A model generated the notes under the pieces. The model had not been told where the DNA came from and made no database searches. It saw only the letters and a list, made by a program, of their open reading frames with translations. Source: Bacteroidaceae bacterium (GTDB lineage: Bacteria; Bacteroidota; Bacteroidia; Bacteroidales; Bacteroidaceae). Taken from it: DNA of 64,000 nucleotides. This document shows, piece by piece, positions 50,711 through 58,815 of this stretch. Positions within the stretch are counted from its first letter, which is position 1. The number at the start of each line of letters is the position of its first letter. The translations under genes were made by a program, and so were the position numbers. The DNA lies in contig JAFZWM010000014.1 of the NCBI GenBank assembly GCA_017617315.1, positions 124,001-188,000 on the forward strand, read 5' to 3'.

Positions 50711-51907
50711 ATGTACAAGACAAAAAGTGTAATCTTTCTAATTCTGCTAAGTCTTTGCACTACCTTAAAAGCCGAAGAACTTAGCAAGCGGTTTAATTAC
50801 AATCTTACCTACATGGTAACTCGTTTTTATAGCATCGACCCCGATGATATCAGTTCGGTTAAGTTGATAAAAGGCGGAAAACTCGAAAGCAACATTACAG
50901 ATGCAAAGCAGATAGATGGAATCTATCTTTTCGACCCAACCTACGAGAACGATGCCGAGGGCAATCCCGAGTATCTGCCCAACAGTTACACCTACATTCT
51001 TACCTATCGCGAGAACGGCGACACCGAGGGCAAGGAGATGAGCGAAGGCATAAACAACGGCTACATCTATGTTAATGTAGAGGAAGCCGAGAAGTGGAAC
51101 GGTTCAATTCCTTGCAAGAAGATAACGCTCATGTATCCGCCAACAACTTTCGAGAGAATGGCAGAGAACAGTAACTGTAGAGATACGCGCTCGTTTTCTT
51201 TCGTTATTCCTGTGTTCGAGTTTGACGACGACAGCGTGATGGAGCGCATTACGCAACTTAAAATGATGCTTAATGAAAAAGATGATGACGGCAAATCTTT
51301 GATAGACAAAGAAGTGCGCGAAGAACTCTTGAAGATGGACAATACCTTGTTCGATGATTTGGCAACAGCACTGTTCTTGGGCGATTCTTTTCCTTACTTG
51401 CCAATGACAAGTTTCGAAAACTATATCGGTTTTTGTGACGATGCTCTTTTTGCAGGCAATGTGAAATTAGACGATGTCAGCGTTTTGCTAAGAGAGTTTT
51501 TGCCGAACTACATAGATGCCCGAAGTCATTTTAACCTCTCATCGGCATATTATACAGCTCTTTACAAAATATTGTCCCGAAACGAAGAAGAAACCAATGC
51601 CTGCAATATTATTTATAGCATGAACCTGTGGCAGGTTAATAATGTCGAGGCTATAATTGATGCTGATGAAAACTATAAGAAGGTTATCGGCTCAGACAAA
51701 AAGTTTACAGATGTAGAGGGAACAAACTGGGCAGCCTATTATGTTTTGCTAAAATGGAGAATCTGCTTTAACAGAAAAGAATTCGACGAGGCAAAGAAAG
51801 TGCTTGAAACAGCAAAGGCAAAGTTCTCTGCTAAAGAAACTTCGGTTTTCGACCAGTTTTTGCAGCAGACAATCGAGGAAGAATCTAAATACAAGAAAGA
51901 AAAATGA
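50711..51907 (+). CDS. Exported protein of unknown function with helical repeat tail (first of a pair)
   Basis: 398 residues with a signal peptide (MYKTKSVIFLILLSLCTTLKA). The N-terminal half is beta-rich (about 30-175) and ends in SFVIPVFEFDDDSVMERI; the C-terminal half is helical with TPR-like spacing, ending AAYYVLLKWRICFNRKEFDEAKKVLETAKAKF. No catalytic residues are apparent. It overlaps the next gene by 4 bp (ATGA), and the two share size and layout, so they may be old duplicates that work together in the periplasm or on the surface. Confidence 0.65.
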   Translation: MYKTKSVIFLILLSLCTTLKAEELSKRFNYNLTYMVTRFYSIDPDDISSVKLIKGGKLESNITDAKQIDGIYLFDPTYENDAEGNPEYLPNSYTYILTYRENGDTEGKEMSEGINNGYIYVNVEEAEKWNGSIPCKKITLMYPPTTFERMAENSNCRDTRSFSFVIPVFEFDDDSVMERITQLKMMLNEKDDDGKSLIDKEVREELLKMDNTLFDDLATALFLGDSFPYLPMTSFENYIGFCDDALFAGNVKLDDVSVLLREFLPNYIDARSHFNLSSAYYTALYKILSRNEEETNACNIIYSMNLWQVNNVEAIIDADENYKKVIGSDKKFTDVEGTNWAAYYVLLKWRICFNRKEFDEAKKVLETAKAKFSAKETSVFDQFLQQTIEEESKYKKEK

Positions 51908-53133
51908 AAAGACTGATATTTACAATCATATATTTGGTGTGCGTTCTTAACATGACAAACGCACAGGAAGACAGCCGTAGTAATCGCGAAGAATGGCTTT
52001 GTATGGAACTGAAATCTGTAAACAGCAAGATTAGGTGCAATAAAGATTCGGTTTATAAACTCGGACAGCTGGTGAAAGGCCTGTACGAAGACGAGGAGAA
52101 TGGGAAGGTTAAGCTAACGCTGTCTAACCTTCGTGTCTTGCAGCGCGACGACCTTTCGGTTGTATACGAGGAGAATAAGATTGACGGCTTCGACATTCTT
52201 GCACCCGTAAAGCAGCCAAAGCGCAAGGAAGACAAGGACATACGCTTCGACAAGCGTCCGTATTCAATGCTTGTAAAGTGCAACGGACACGATATCATAA
52301 TCCATGCCGACAAAGCCGTTGGAACTTACGGCAAAAGCTATTGCCGAAACTTTACAATCAGCTATCCGATGGCGGTTATTGCCGATACACTAAGCGAACG
52401 TCGCGTTACTCAAATTCTCGTTACATACGATTACATCAATGGCGATTCGGTTTACAGCGAGGTGGATGCTATCGTAAAATCTATTGTAAAGAAAAGAAGC
52501 GAAGATTCCGACAGCACTTTTACCGATGACGAGCAACTTCTCTATCTGTATTGTGGCGACGACCCCGTAGTTCTTTTTGACAAGGGCTTGGAACTGAGCA
52601 GTAAAAACAAGAGGCTCGATGCAAACGCATTGTTCAAAAGTGCCGACCGCATTGTGTCCGACGGTATGTTTTCGGGCAAATACAACGTAAGCAGCGAAAA
52701 CATGGGCTTTGCATCAGGCATCAAGTACAATATCGGTTTTAATCTGGTAGAGACAAGGATGGGCGGCTCATTCAAGTATCTGAATTCGGCCAACAACATT
52801 CTATATCCGGATACCTCGTCTAAAGTCTATGCCGAATTGATAAACAGCCTGGTAAATACACAGTGCTCTCTTGCTTTGGTATACATCGAGAATATGCTCG
52901 GCCAATACGGAAACAATCCAAAGAAGTTCGACAGCGACGAAGACAAGGCTTTATACCTCTTCCTGCTCCGCCGAAAGGGCTATTGCCTTATCGAACGCCA
53001 GAACTACAAGGATGCGAAGGTCCTGTTCAACAAAGTGCTGTCTTTCAACAAAGACGACGAGATGGCAAAGAGCGAACTGAAGTACATCGAAGAGTGCGAA
53101 AAGAAGATTAAGGAAGACAAAAAGAAGAAATAG
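51904..53133 (+). CDS. Exported TPR-like protein of unknown function (second of a pair)
   Basis: 409 residues with a signal peptide ending NAQ (about residue 20). A beta-rich first half (about 25-190, with SYCRNFTISYPMAVIADTLSERRVTQILVTYDY) is followed by helical repeats (ALFKSADRIVSDGMF; ALYLFLLRRKGYCLIERQNYKDAKVLFNKVLSFNKDDEMAKSELKYIEECEKK), the last a clear TPR. The lysine-rich end is probably soluble. Translation is coupled to the preceding gene by an ATGA overlap. No known domain beyond TPR. Confidence 0.65.
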   Translation: MKRLIFTIIYLVCVLNMTNAQEDSRSNREEWLCMELKSVNSKIRCNKDSVYKLGQLVKGLYEDEENGKVKLTLSNLRVLQRDDLSVVYEENKIDGFDILAPVKQPKRKEDKDIRFDKRPYSMLVKCNGHDIIIHADKAVGTYGKSYCRNFTISYPMAVIADTLSERRVTQILVTYDYINGDSVYSEVDAIVKSIVKKRSEDSDSTFTDDEQLLYLYCGDDPVVLFDKGLELSSKNKRLDANALFKSADRIVSDGMFSGKYNVSSENMGFASGIKYNIGFNLVETRMGGSFKYLNSANNILYPDTSSKVYAELINSLVNTQCSLALVYIENMLGQYGNNPKKFDSDEDKALYLFLLRRKGYCLIERQNYKDAKVLFNKVLSFNKDDEMAKSELKYIEECEKKIKEDKKKK

Positions 53134-53162
53134 AAAACGTTACATCGTTATTTCGTAACCGC

Positions 53163-53210
53163 TATGCCGGCTGAATGTCAGAAAAAGACATCGGCCGGCA
53201 TAGTCTTTTT
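53163..53210 (+). terminator. Terminator of the paired exported genes
   Basis: TATGCCGGC (53163-53171) pairs with GCCGGCATA (53194-53202), extended by ATGTC/GACAT inside; T-run after. Confidence 0.85.
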
Positions 53211-53278
53211 CTAAGAATTAATTGCCGTCGGCAAGAAAAGTTATTTACAAAATGTTATGCTTTTTCGGAAAAACTTTG

Positions 53279-53286
53279 TATTTTTG
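53279..53286 (+). promoter_or_regulatory. -7 promoter box upstream of the small lipoprotein
   Basis: TATTTTTG matches TAnnTTTG exactly. It would give a leader of about 165 nt before the TTG start at 53459, long enough to contain a small frame. Confidence 0.45.
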
Positions 53287-53334
53287 TCGCCGAAAAAATC
53301 GCTATACAAACAAGAATTGCTTAAAATAAAATTT

Positions 53335-53427
53335 ATGAAGCTGATATATAGCTTTTTACAGAAAGAACACTTGCTAAAATTCAAACTGAGCTTGACAGAT
53401 TATTTAAAAACAAGTTGCAATGCCTGA
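53335..53427 (+). CDS. Possible 30-codon leader ORF
   Basis: ATG at 53335 opens MKLIYSFLQKEHLLKFKLSL followed by TDYLKTSCNA and TGA. It lies between a promoter box and the small lipoprotein gene. It is amphipathic and basic. There is no independent support for translation; it may be chance. Confidence 0.2.
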   Translation: MKLIYSFLQKEHLLKFKLSLTDYLKTSCNA

Positions 53428-53458
53428 AGCATTTAGAAGGTAAAAAAACTTAAAACTT

Positions 53459-53869
53459 TTGAAAACGAGAATCTTTATTCTTAACATTGTTATGCTGCTT
53501 TTTGCAGCCGTTTGTTTTTCTTGTTCGAGCGATGAAAATGAGGATGTTGATGTAGAAGAGAAAGCATGCATTGTTAACTACAATATCTATTGCGACGACC
53601 CCGAACAGGACATTTTTGTCGAGGGGTGTACCGAAGACGGATTTGCACGTAGGGCGCACGGAAGCTGGAAAAGAGTTGAGTGCGTGAGCGAGCCCGAACG
53701 CGAGATAGAGGTATATCACGCTACCAAGAACGTTGGCAAGAAATTGCCCGACATAACCATCGAAGTGTACGTAAACGACCGGTTGGCTTACTATAACAGG
53801 GTTAACCAGCATTTCAAGACAACACTAAACCTGCGAAAGATTAAACAGGCTCTGTCTACCGTTAAGTAA
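53459..53869 (+). CDS. Small lipoprotein of unknown function, TTG start
   Basis: 136 residues. No ATG opens the frame at the right place: TTG at 53459 gives (M)KTRIFILNIVMLLFAAVCFSC, a proper lipoprotein signal with lipobox CFSC (Cys at about residue 22), followed by an acidic stretch SSDENEDVDVEE. The mature part of about 110 residues is beta-rich (ACIVNYNIYCDD; REIEVYHATKN; DITIEVYVNDRLAYYN), like an Ig-type small domain. An internal ATG at 53492 would leave too short a signal. A terminator follows. Confidence 0.6.
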   Translation: MKTRIFILNIVMLLFAAVCFSCSSDENEDVDVEEKACIVNYNIYCDDPEQDIFVEGCTEDGFARRAHGSWKRVECVSEPEREIEVYHATKNVGKKLPDITIEVYVNDRLAYYNRVNQHFKTTLNLRKIKQALSTVK

Positions 53870-53904
53870 CGATTTTTTTGCATCTACATTTATAAGCAAT
53901 TCTT

Positions 53905-53944
53905 CAAAAATCCTTGTCGTCCAAAAGGCGGTGAGGATTTTTTG
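53905..53944 (+). terminator. Terminator of the small lipoprotein gene
   Basis: AAAAATCCT pairs with AGGATTTTT across a loop with further CC/GG pairing; T-rich 3' end. Confidence 0.75.
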
Positions 53945-53978
53945 TTTGCGAAAACATACGTTTTTGGCCACAATTTTA

Positions 53979-53986
53979 TACATTTG
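53979..53986 (+). promoter_or_regulatory. -7 promoter box of the pectate lyase gene
   Basis: TACATTTG matches TAnnTTTG exactly, 32 nt before the ATG at 54018. Confidence 0.5.
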
Positions 53987-54017
53987 TCATCTGGAAACAA
54001 ACATGCACTAAAAAAAT

Positions 54018-55610
54018 ATGAACATCAAACTACAATTATTACTGCTCGCTCTGATGCCTTTTGCCACGCTTAGAGCGCAGTTTGCCTCAGCACCGGCATT
54101 CCCGGGAGCCGAGGGATATGGCAGATACACAACCGGCGGACGCGGCGGAAAGGTGTATCACGTTACCACGCTCGAAGACTATTGCACCGACCCACGCTAT
54201 AACAAGGAGCACAAGAAGGAAGAGCCTATAAAAGGCTCGCTGCGCTATGCCCTTAGAAAGAAGGAGGCGCGAACCATCGTCTTCGACGTAGACGGCACAA
54301 TAGAGCTGAAGTGCCCTCTGCAAATAAAGCATCCCAACGTAAGCGTGCTGGGACAGACCGCGCCGGGCGATGGCATCTGTCTGAAAAACTACACGCTGCA
54401 TATCGATGCCGACAATGTGATAATACGCTTCGTAAGATGCCGCATGGGCGACGAGGGCATGGTGTATTACGACAAGAAGGGCGAGCCGTGCGAGGAACGG
54501 TTCGAGAACGATGCCATGAACGCGTGTACCATGTGGGATTCGAAGCACAACATCATCATAGACCATTGCTCAATGTCGTGGAGCACCGACGAGTGCGGCT
54601 CGTTCTACGGCAACCGCTTCTTTACATTGCAGTGGTGCATCCTCTCGGAGTCGCTCCGAAACTCAACCCACAAGAAGGGCAGACATGGCTTCGGCGGCAT
54701 CTGGGGTGGCGACTGCGCATCGTTCCACCACAATCTTATAGCCAATCACGACTCGCGCAATCCTCGTTTCGACCACGGCTTCGTGTCGGTTCTTGCAGGT
54801 CCTGTGGATTGTATCAACAACGTTGTTTACAACTGGGGAGGCATGAGCGCGTATGGCGGAGAGAACCGCAAGGGGCACGGCGTTAAGACCTTCAACATGA
54901 TTAACAACTATTACAAGGCTGGCACATTCACGCGCGATTCTACCCGTCATTCCGACATCATGCTCAGTCCTACAACGCAGTGCAGCAACTGCAACAGGGC
55001 AGATGCCAACGACATCGTTCCGGGGCATTTCTACCTTAGCGGAAACATGATAAATGGCCGTGTCGCCAAGGTAGATGCCACTCTTGTGCACCCCGACAAG
55101 AACTGCACGTTCAGCGAGTTTGCCGACAAGTATCTGATAAAGAAACGCCTCGTTTCCGACACTCTCGACTTCCGCAAGTTCGCCTTCATTTCCACTCATT
55201 CAGCCGACGTGGCTCTCGATCGCGTGGCGGCTACGGCTGGCGCGTCAAAGAGCAGGGATGCGGTGGACGTTCGCGTGTGCGGCGATGTGCTTAACGGCAC
55301 AGTATCGGGCTACGGACACAAGTATCACACGCCCGGACTTATCGACTCGCCGAGCGATGTGGGCGGATGGCCAGTGCTCAGACAGGGCGATGCTATGCCC
55401 GATACCGACGGCGACGGCATTCCCGACGAGTGGGAGCAGCGCAACGACTTGAAGGTGGGCGAGGACAACTCAAAGACCTACACGCTCGACAAAAAGCATT
55501 TCTACACCGATTTGGAAGTCTATGCCAACAGTCTTGTAGAGCACATAGTAAAGTCCGAGCGCGCTGGCACAAAGACCACCTTCAAGGAGTATTTTCCAGA
55601 GAGCAAATAG
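54018..55610 (+). CDS. Secreted polysaccharide lyase family 1 (pectate lyase)
   Basis: 530 residues with a signal peptide ending RAQ. The mature start FPGAEGYGRYTTGGRGGKVYHVTTLED is the standard PL1 opening. The parallel beta-helix continues with RTIVFDVDGTIEL, NVSVLGQTAPGDGICLKN, the Ca-binding/catalytic strand NIIIDHCSMSWSTDECGSFYG and the catalytic-arginine region NLIANHDSRNPRFDHG. A short DTDGDGIPDEWEQRN calcium-binding motif stands near the C-terminus. It eliminates across polygalacturonate bonds outside the cell. It is monocistronic with its own promoter and terminator; no SusCD pair is adjacent, so it probably supports a pectin locus elsewhere. Confidence 0.92.
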   Translation: MNIKLQLLLLALMPFATLRAQFASAPAFPGAEGYGRYTTGGRGGKVYHVTTLEDYCTDPRYNKEHKKEEPIKGSLRYALRKKEARTIVFDVDGTIELKCPLQIKHPNVSVLGQTAPGDGICLKNYTLHIDADNVIIRFVRCRMGDEGMVYYDKKGEPCEERFENDAMNACTMWDSKHNIIIDHCSMSWSTDECGSFYGNRFFTLQWCILSESLRNSTHKKGRHGFGGIWGGDCASFHHNLIANHDSRNPRFDHGFVSVLAGPVDCINNVVYNWGGMSAYGGENRKGHGVKTFNMINNYYKAGTFTRDSTRHSDIMLSPTTQCSNCNRADANDIVPGHFYLSGNMINGRVAKVDATLVHPDKNCTFSEFADKYLIKKRLVSDTLDFRKFAFISTHSADVALDRVAATAGASKSRDAVDVRVCGDVLNGTVSGYGHKYHTPGLIDSPSDVGGWPVLRQGDAMPDTDGDGIPDEWEQRNDLKVGEDNSKTYTLDKKHFYTDLEVYANSLVEHIVKSERAGTKTTFKEYFPESK

Positions 55611-55638
55611 AAAAAGCCTTCGTTAAGAAGGCTTTTTT
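55611..55638 (+). terminator. Terminator of the pectate lyase gene
   Basis: AAAAAGCCTT (55611-55620) pairs with AAGGCTTTTTT (55628-55638) around CGTTAAG. Confidence 0.85.
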
Positions 55639-55781
55639 GTTGGCGAAGAAGTATTTTATAGAATTTTGTTTGCCTTTATTTGCAAAAATATTTAATTTTG
55701 TGCATTGCGTCTTGGCTTAAAAACAGACGTATAATGTTACTAATTAAAAATTGTTTTAAGAAACAGAAATAAATTTATAAC

Positions 55782-55811
55782 TAACATATTATTAATCATA
55801 GCGTTTGCTAT
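55782..55811 (+). repeat. 30-bp promoter-like repeat, copy 2
   Basis: Matches 7238-7267 with one mismatch and has the same AAACAGAAA 21 bp upstream. Downstream there is only AT-rich sequence with a TACTTATT/AATAAGTA stem (55822-55829 with 55867-55874) and then the hairpin at 55926. A transcript of about 140 nt could start here; unlike copy 1 it has no convincing long rod. Confidence 0.6.
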
Positions 55812-55925
55812 ACTTTAATAGTACTTATTCTATTGATATTCAATTTACTATATTTTCATAATTGGTAATAAGTAACATAATAGCAACAATTTTCGACCAT
55901 AATTTTGAGTAACAACGATAAGAAA

Positions 55926-55957
55926 AGCCACCTACAAAGATGGCTTTCTTGTTACTT
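55926..55957. terminator. Hairpin between copy 2 of the repeat and the rloB gene
   Basis: AAGAAAAGCCA pairs with TGGCTTTCTT; the stem can be extended by AGTAACAA (55909) with TTGTTACT (55957). The T-tract is weak on both strands. The rest of 55958-56170 holds a small AAACAGTCC/GGGCTGTTT hairpin near 56057-56077 and no gene. Confidence 0.5.
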
Positions 55958-56170
55958 GTTTAGTTGGTACAAAACAAAAAGAAAACCGCCCCTTTTTATT
56001 TCTTTTGACGGAACAAATATTTGAAACTCTATGACAACCTCTGAAAAATACAAAAAAACAGTCCGATCGGGCTGTTTTACGACGGAAATTCGAATCCTGC
56101 AAATTTTGTTGGATAATTTGGTAATTTCTCGGTGAGTTTTGTCTGTTTTGTGTTTGTAAGTGTTTGAGTA

Positions 56171-56974
56171 TTAAATGGATTTGTTTGGAAGTGTCCTTGT
56201 ATTCAATCTTCTACGTTCTATTTCACTTCTTAGTTGTACCAAACCATCGTTTACAAAAGGCAGCATCTGTTCTGCCAAACGGAACATCTGGGTTGAAAAC
56301 AAGGTCGGGAAGCTGTTTTCTTCAACATAGTTATTCTTTGCATTGGCAATGTTCCGCTCAATGTTGAAGATGGCTTTTGTCGGTTTCAGCCCACCCTTTA
56401 TTTGAGTGTTTGCCCAAGTTTTAAAAGCTGAACTTATTTCCAATTTGTTTTGTGGTATTTCAAAACCATCGCAACGATCTGATTTTTCTGCATAATACAG
56501 CCAAACTTCAAAACAAGAATTGCTTATAATCAATGTAATATTACTTGCATCGCAGTCCCGCTGCATTTCGGACATAAAGTTTTCAAAATGATCAACGTCG
56601 GTAAGAAGGAAATAACTATCGGTATTCTCTTTACTTGCGGACTCTTGATATTCCTTTGTTTGCTCTGTTGCGAAATTGATTATTGATGGTTTGCCTCCCT
56701 CATCAAAGTTGGGTTCAGCATGGAATGCTATTCTTACAAATGGGAACAAATCCGGATTTCGGAGAATCAGATGGAAATAGTCTTTTTCTCTTTCCGTACC
56801 GCCAGAATAAATGACGAACAACGCTTGGGGAGTCTTAAATGCTTCTGGTTTTGTATATCTTGAATTTGGCATAGACACACTTCCGCCATTGGTTGCGACA
56901 TCGCTTTTTGTCACAACACCCGCCAACGGCTCAATTTCTGGATTATCCTTTTGATAGTATCTATCTGCTGCCAT
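56171..56974 (-). CDS. rloB: RloB-like protein (AbiLii-type defence effector)
   Basis: 267 residues, no signal. The RloB family core is visible: FVIYSGGTEREKDYFHLI with the conserved Glu, the DSYFLLTDVDHFENF acidic motif, and ITLIISNSCFEVWLYYAE, an arrangement resembling Toprim-type nucleases. It starts one base after the ATPase stop, so it is the second gene of a two-gene unit. ATPase plus RloB pairs are found in type I RM regions of Campylobacter and as the AbiL abortive infection system of Lactococcus. Phage defence is inferred from that pairing. Confidence 0.82.
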   Translation of the reverse strand: MAADRYYQKDNPEIEPLAGVVTKSDVATNGGSVSMPNSRYTKPEAFKTPQALFVIYSGGTEREKDYFHLILRNPDLFPFVRIAFHAEPNFDEGGKPSIINFATEQTKEYQESASKENTDSYFLLTDVDHFENFMSEMQRDCDASNITLIISNSCFEVWLYYAEKSDRCDGFEIPQNKLEISSAFKTWANTQIKGGLKPTKAIFNIERNIANAKNNYVEENSFPTLFSTQMFRLAEQMLPFVNDGLVQLRSEIERRRLNTRTLPNKSI

Positions 56975-58270
56975 TTATTCAATGTTTGATATACGTGGCA
57001 CACCTCCATAGCGCCCTTCCTCATATCCTTTCCGAATGTTCATCGTATTGTGAATCTTGTAGTCGTTAAAAGATCTCATTATCGAGTTGCCACTCTCTTT
57101 TTCAACCATCCACAATTCGTCAGGACGAACTAGTTCCTGTTGGTCTTGTAACATAGTGAGGTGCGTGGTGCATATTAGTTGCCCTTTCGATTCATTATTG
57201 AAAAAATATTTCAATAATTTATAAATGAGCATCGGATGCATACTGTTTTCTATTTCATCAATAACAATCACATTGCCTTTGCTTGCATCATAAAGGGCTG
57301 GAATGAGTGTCAGCAGTCGAACTGTGCCGTCAGACTGCCTTGTAATATCCATTTTCTTTTTATATCCACCAACACCAAGCTGCTCAAACATAAATTCCTG
57401 AACTATTTGTTCACCATTTTTCATCGTTATGTTGAAGTTGTTTCGGTTGTTTGAGAATGCCGATAATCCAGAGTGGTCTGTTATTGATGTTCGTTGAAGA
57501 ATTTGCTGAATTTCGTTCTTGTTCTTTTGGTCAGACATCCACTTGTCAATGGGTGTTTCACTCACCTTAAGCGACTCTGTAATATTCAAGTTTAACAAAA
57601 GTTTGTTGGCAAAGTCAAGCAAATGCTTGTTCTTCGACATCATATCTATCAAAAACGGCGTTTGAGTATTGATAGTCACAATTTTCAGCTCGTTCCTAAA
57701 CCAATTATATACCTTCGACAGATTGTCATCGTTTATGACAGGATATTGTTTATTCAGACAAATAATGGAAGAATTTTGATTTTTCTTCAAAAGTTGCTCT
57801 GACAGTTTGCTGTCTGTTGATGGTGAAACGTGATTGCCGTTCCTTTCAAATATAGTCTCGTCTTCTTTTTCCCCGATTCCAGACAAACGCAGATATTCGT
57901 TGATTAAATTCTTCTGAGAGTGTTGAATTTCAACGCCATAAATATAGTATTTCCCATTGGTGAAGAATTCTATTTCAATTTTTATCGGTTCTTTGTTTGT
58001 TTTAACTAATTGAAAAAAGAAGTCTTTCAAGTCAATCTTATCAAGAAAGTTGCCATCAATCACAAACGATTTCAGGAACTGCAAAACTTTTACGAAGTTT
58101 GACTTTCCAGCTCCGTTGGCTCCATATATCAAAGTATGTTTCAAAAGGGGAATTTGCCCAGTCTCATTTATGTGATTGGGGAATATTTCTCGTTTTGGAT
58201 TCGGAAACATATCAAAAAACGACTGTCTATAGAACGACAAAATGTTCTGAAATGAAACTCTTAACAACAT
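56975..58270 (-). CDS. rloA: AAA ATPase RloA-like (AbiLi-type)
   Basis: 431 residues using the ATG at 58270 (MLLRVSFQNILSFYRQSFFDMFPN), which fits the family start and a -7 box TATCTTTG on the minus strand at 58303-58296; the longer frame from 58420 would begin upstream of that promoter. An SMC/ABC-like fold: Walker A LIYGANGAGKSNFVKVLQFL, signature-like RQSDGTVRLLTLIPAL, Walker B VIVIDEIENSMHPMLIYKLL and the H-loop GQLICTTHLTML. It probably senses or gates the RloB effector. Directly followed by rloB. Confidence 0.87.
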   Translation of the reverse strand: MLLRVSFQNILSFYRQSFFDMFPNPKREIFPNHINETGQIPLLKHTLIYGANGAGKSNFVKVLQFLKSFVIDGNFLDKIDLKDFFFQLVKTNKEPIKIEIEFFTNGKYYIYGVEIQHSQKNLINEYLRLSGIGEKEDETIFERNGNHVSPSTDSKLSEQLLKKNQNSSIICLNKQYPVINDDNLSKVYNWFRNELKIVTINTQTPFLIDMMSKNKHLLDFANKLLLNLNITESLKVSETPIDKWMSDQKNKNEIQQILQRTSITDHSGLSAFSNNRNNFNITMKNGEQIVQEFMFEQLGVGGYKKKMDITRQSDGTVRLLTLIPALYDASKGNVIVIDEIENSMHPMLIYKLLKYFFNNESKGQLICTTHLTMLQDQQELVRPDELWMVEKESGNSIMRSFNDYKIHNTMNIRKGYEEGRYGGVPRISNIE

Positions 58271-58295
58271 AACATTATATATTTGAACACGGCTA

Positions 58296-58303
58296 CAAAG
58301 ATA
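58296..58303 (-). promoter_or_regulatory. -7 promoter box of rloA-rloB
   Basis: TATCTTTG on the minus strand, 25 nt before the ATG at 58270. Confidence 0.55.
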
Positions 58304-58420
58304 CAACTTTTTTTCTTTATGTTGTGTGAAAAAATCACGTAAAATTTTCACGTCGACCAAAACGTAAAACAAAAAGCAATGTACAATCGCCATATATTCA
58401 ATACAATACGGCTGTTGCAT

Positions 58421-58815
58421 AATTGCGATTCCACTTTCTTTAGGGGTGGGTGGTCGGGGGCTGTGTGTGGGCGAAGCAAAAAACAGAGCAGGTAAAGCAG
58501 CCTTGAGCCGAACGAAGGCAAGTGAAAAAGCGGCGTAGTGAAACGAAGTGCTTTTTCTGCTTGCCGTAGTGAGAGGCGCGAGCCGATAGCGAGTGGAGCG
58601 AAAGTGGCTGGCAGGGATAGCCCGAACGGGAAAAAGCGAATGAGGAACGAATGAGCGGTTTGTAGTGAGGGCTCTGACAGCCTACGTTGAAAACTCGGGG
58701 CTGGCGTATGTTTTTGCCGTGCAGTGTAGTTTTTTTGAGGGGGGCAGGGCAAGTGCAGGAATGAGCGAGGGAATGACTGCTCTTGCTTGGGTTATATATA
58801 ACTCGTGGTGGTGTG
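58421..58815. other. GC-rich conjugative-element-like remnant without genes
   Basis: Purine-rich, repetitive sequence (runs of GAGCGAA, GTAGTGA, GAGTGGAGCGAAAGTGG) unlike flanking DNA. A large hairpin pairs GGCAAGTGAAAAAGC (58517-58531) with GCTTTTTCTGCTTGCC (58550-58565). From memory, similar stretches lie in the mobilisation/transfer regions of Bacteroidales conjugative transposons, but no transfer gene or integrase is present. Frames on the minus strand here look non-coding. Confidence 0.4.

Noticed and set aside
56085-56110. TTCGAATCC sequence resembling a tRNA T-arm, a possible attachment site
   Set aside because: The flanking bases do not form the 5-bp T-stem, and no other tRNA part lies nearby.
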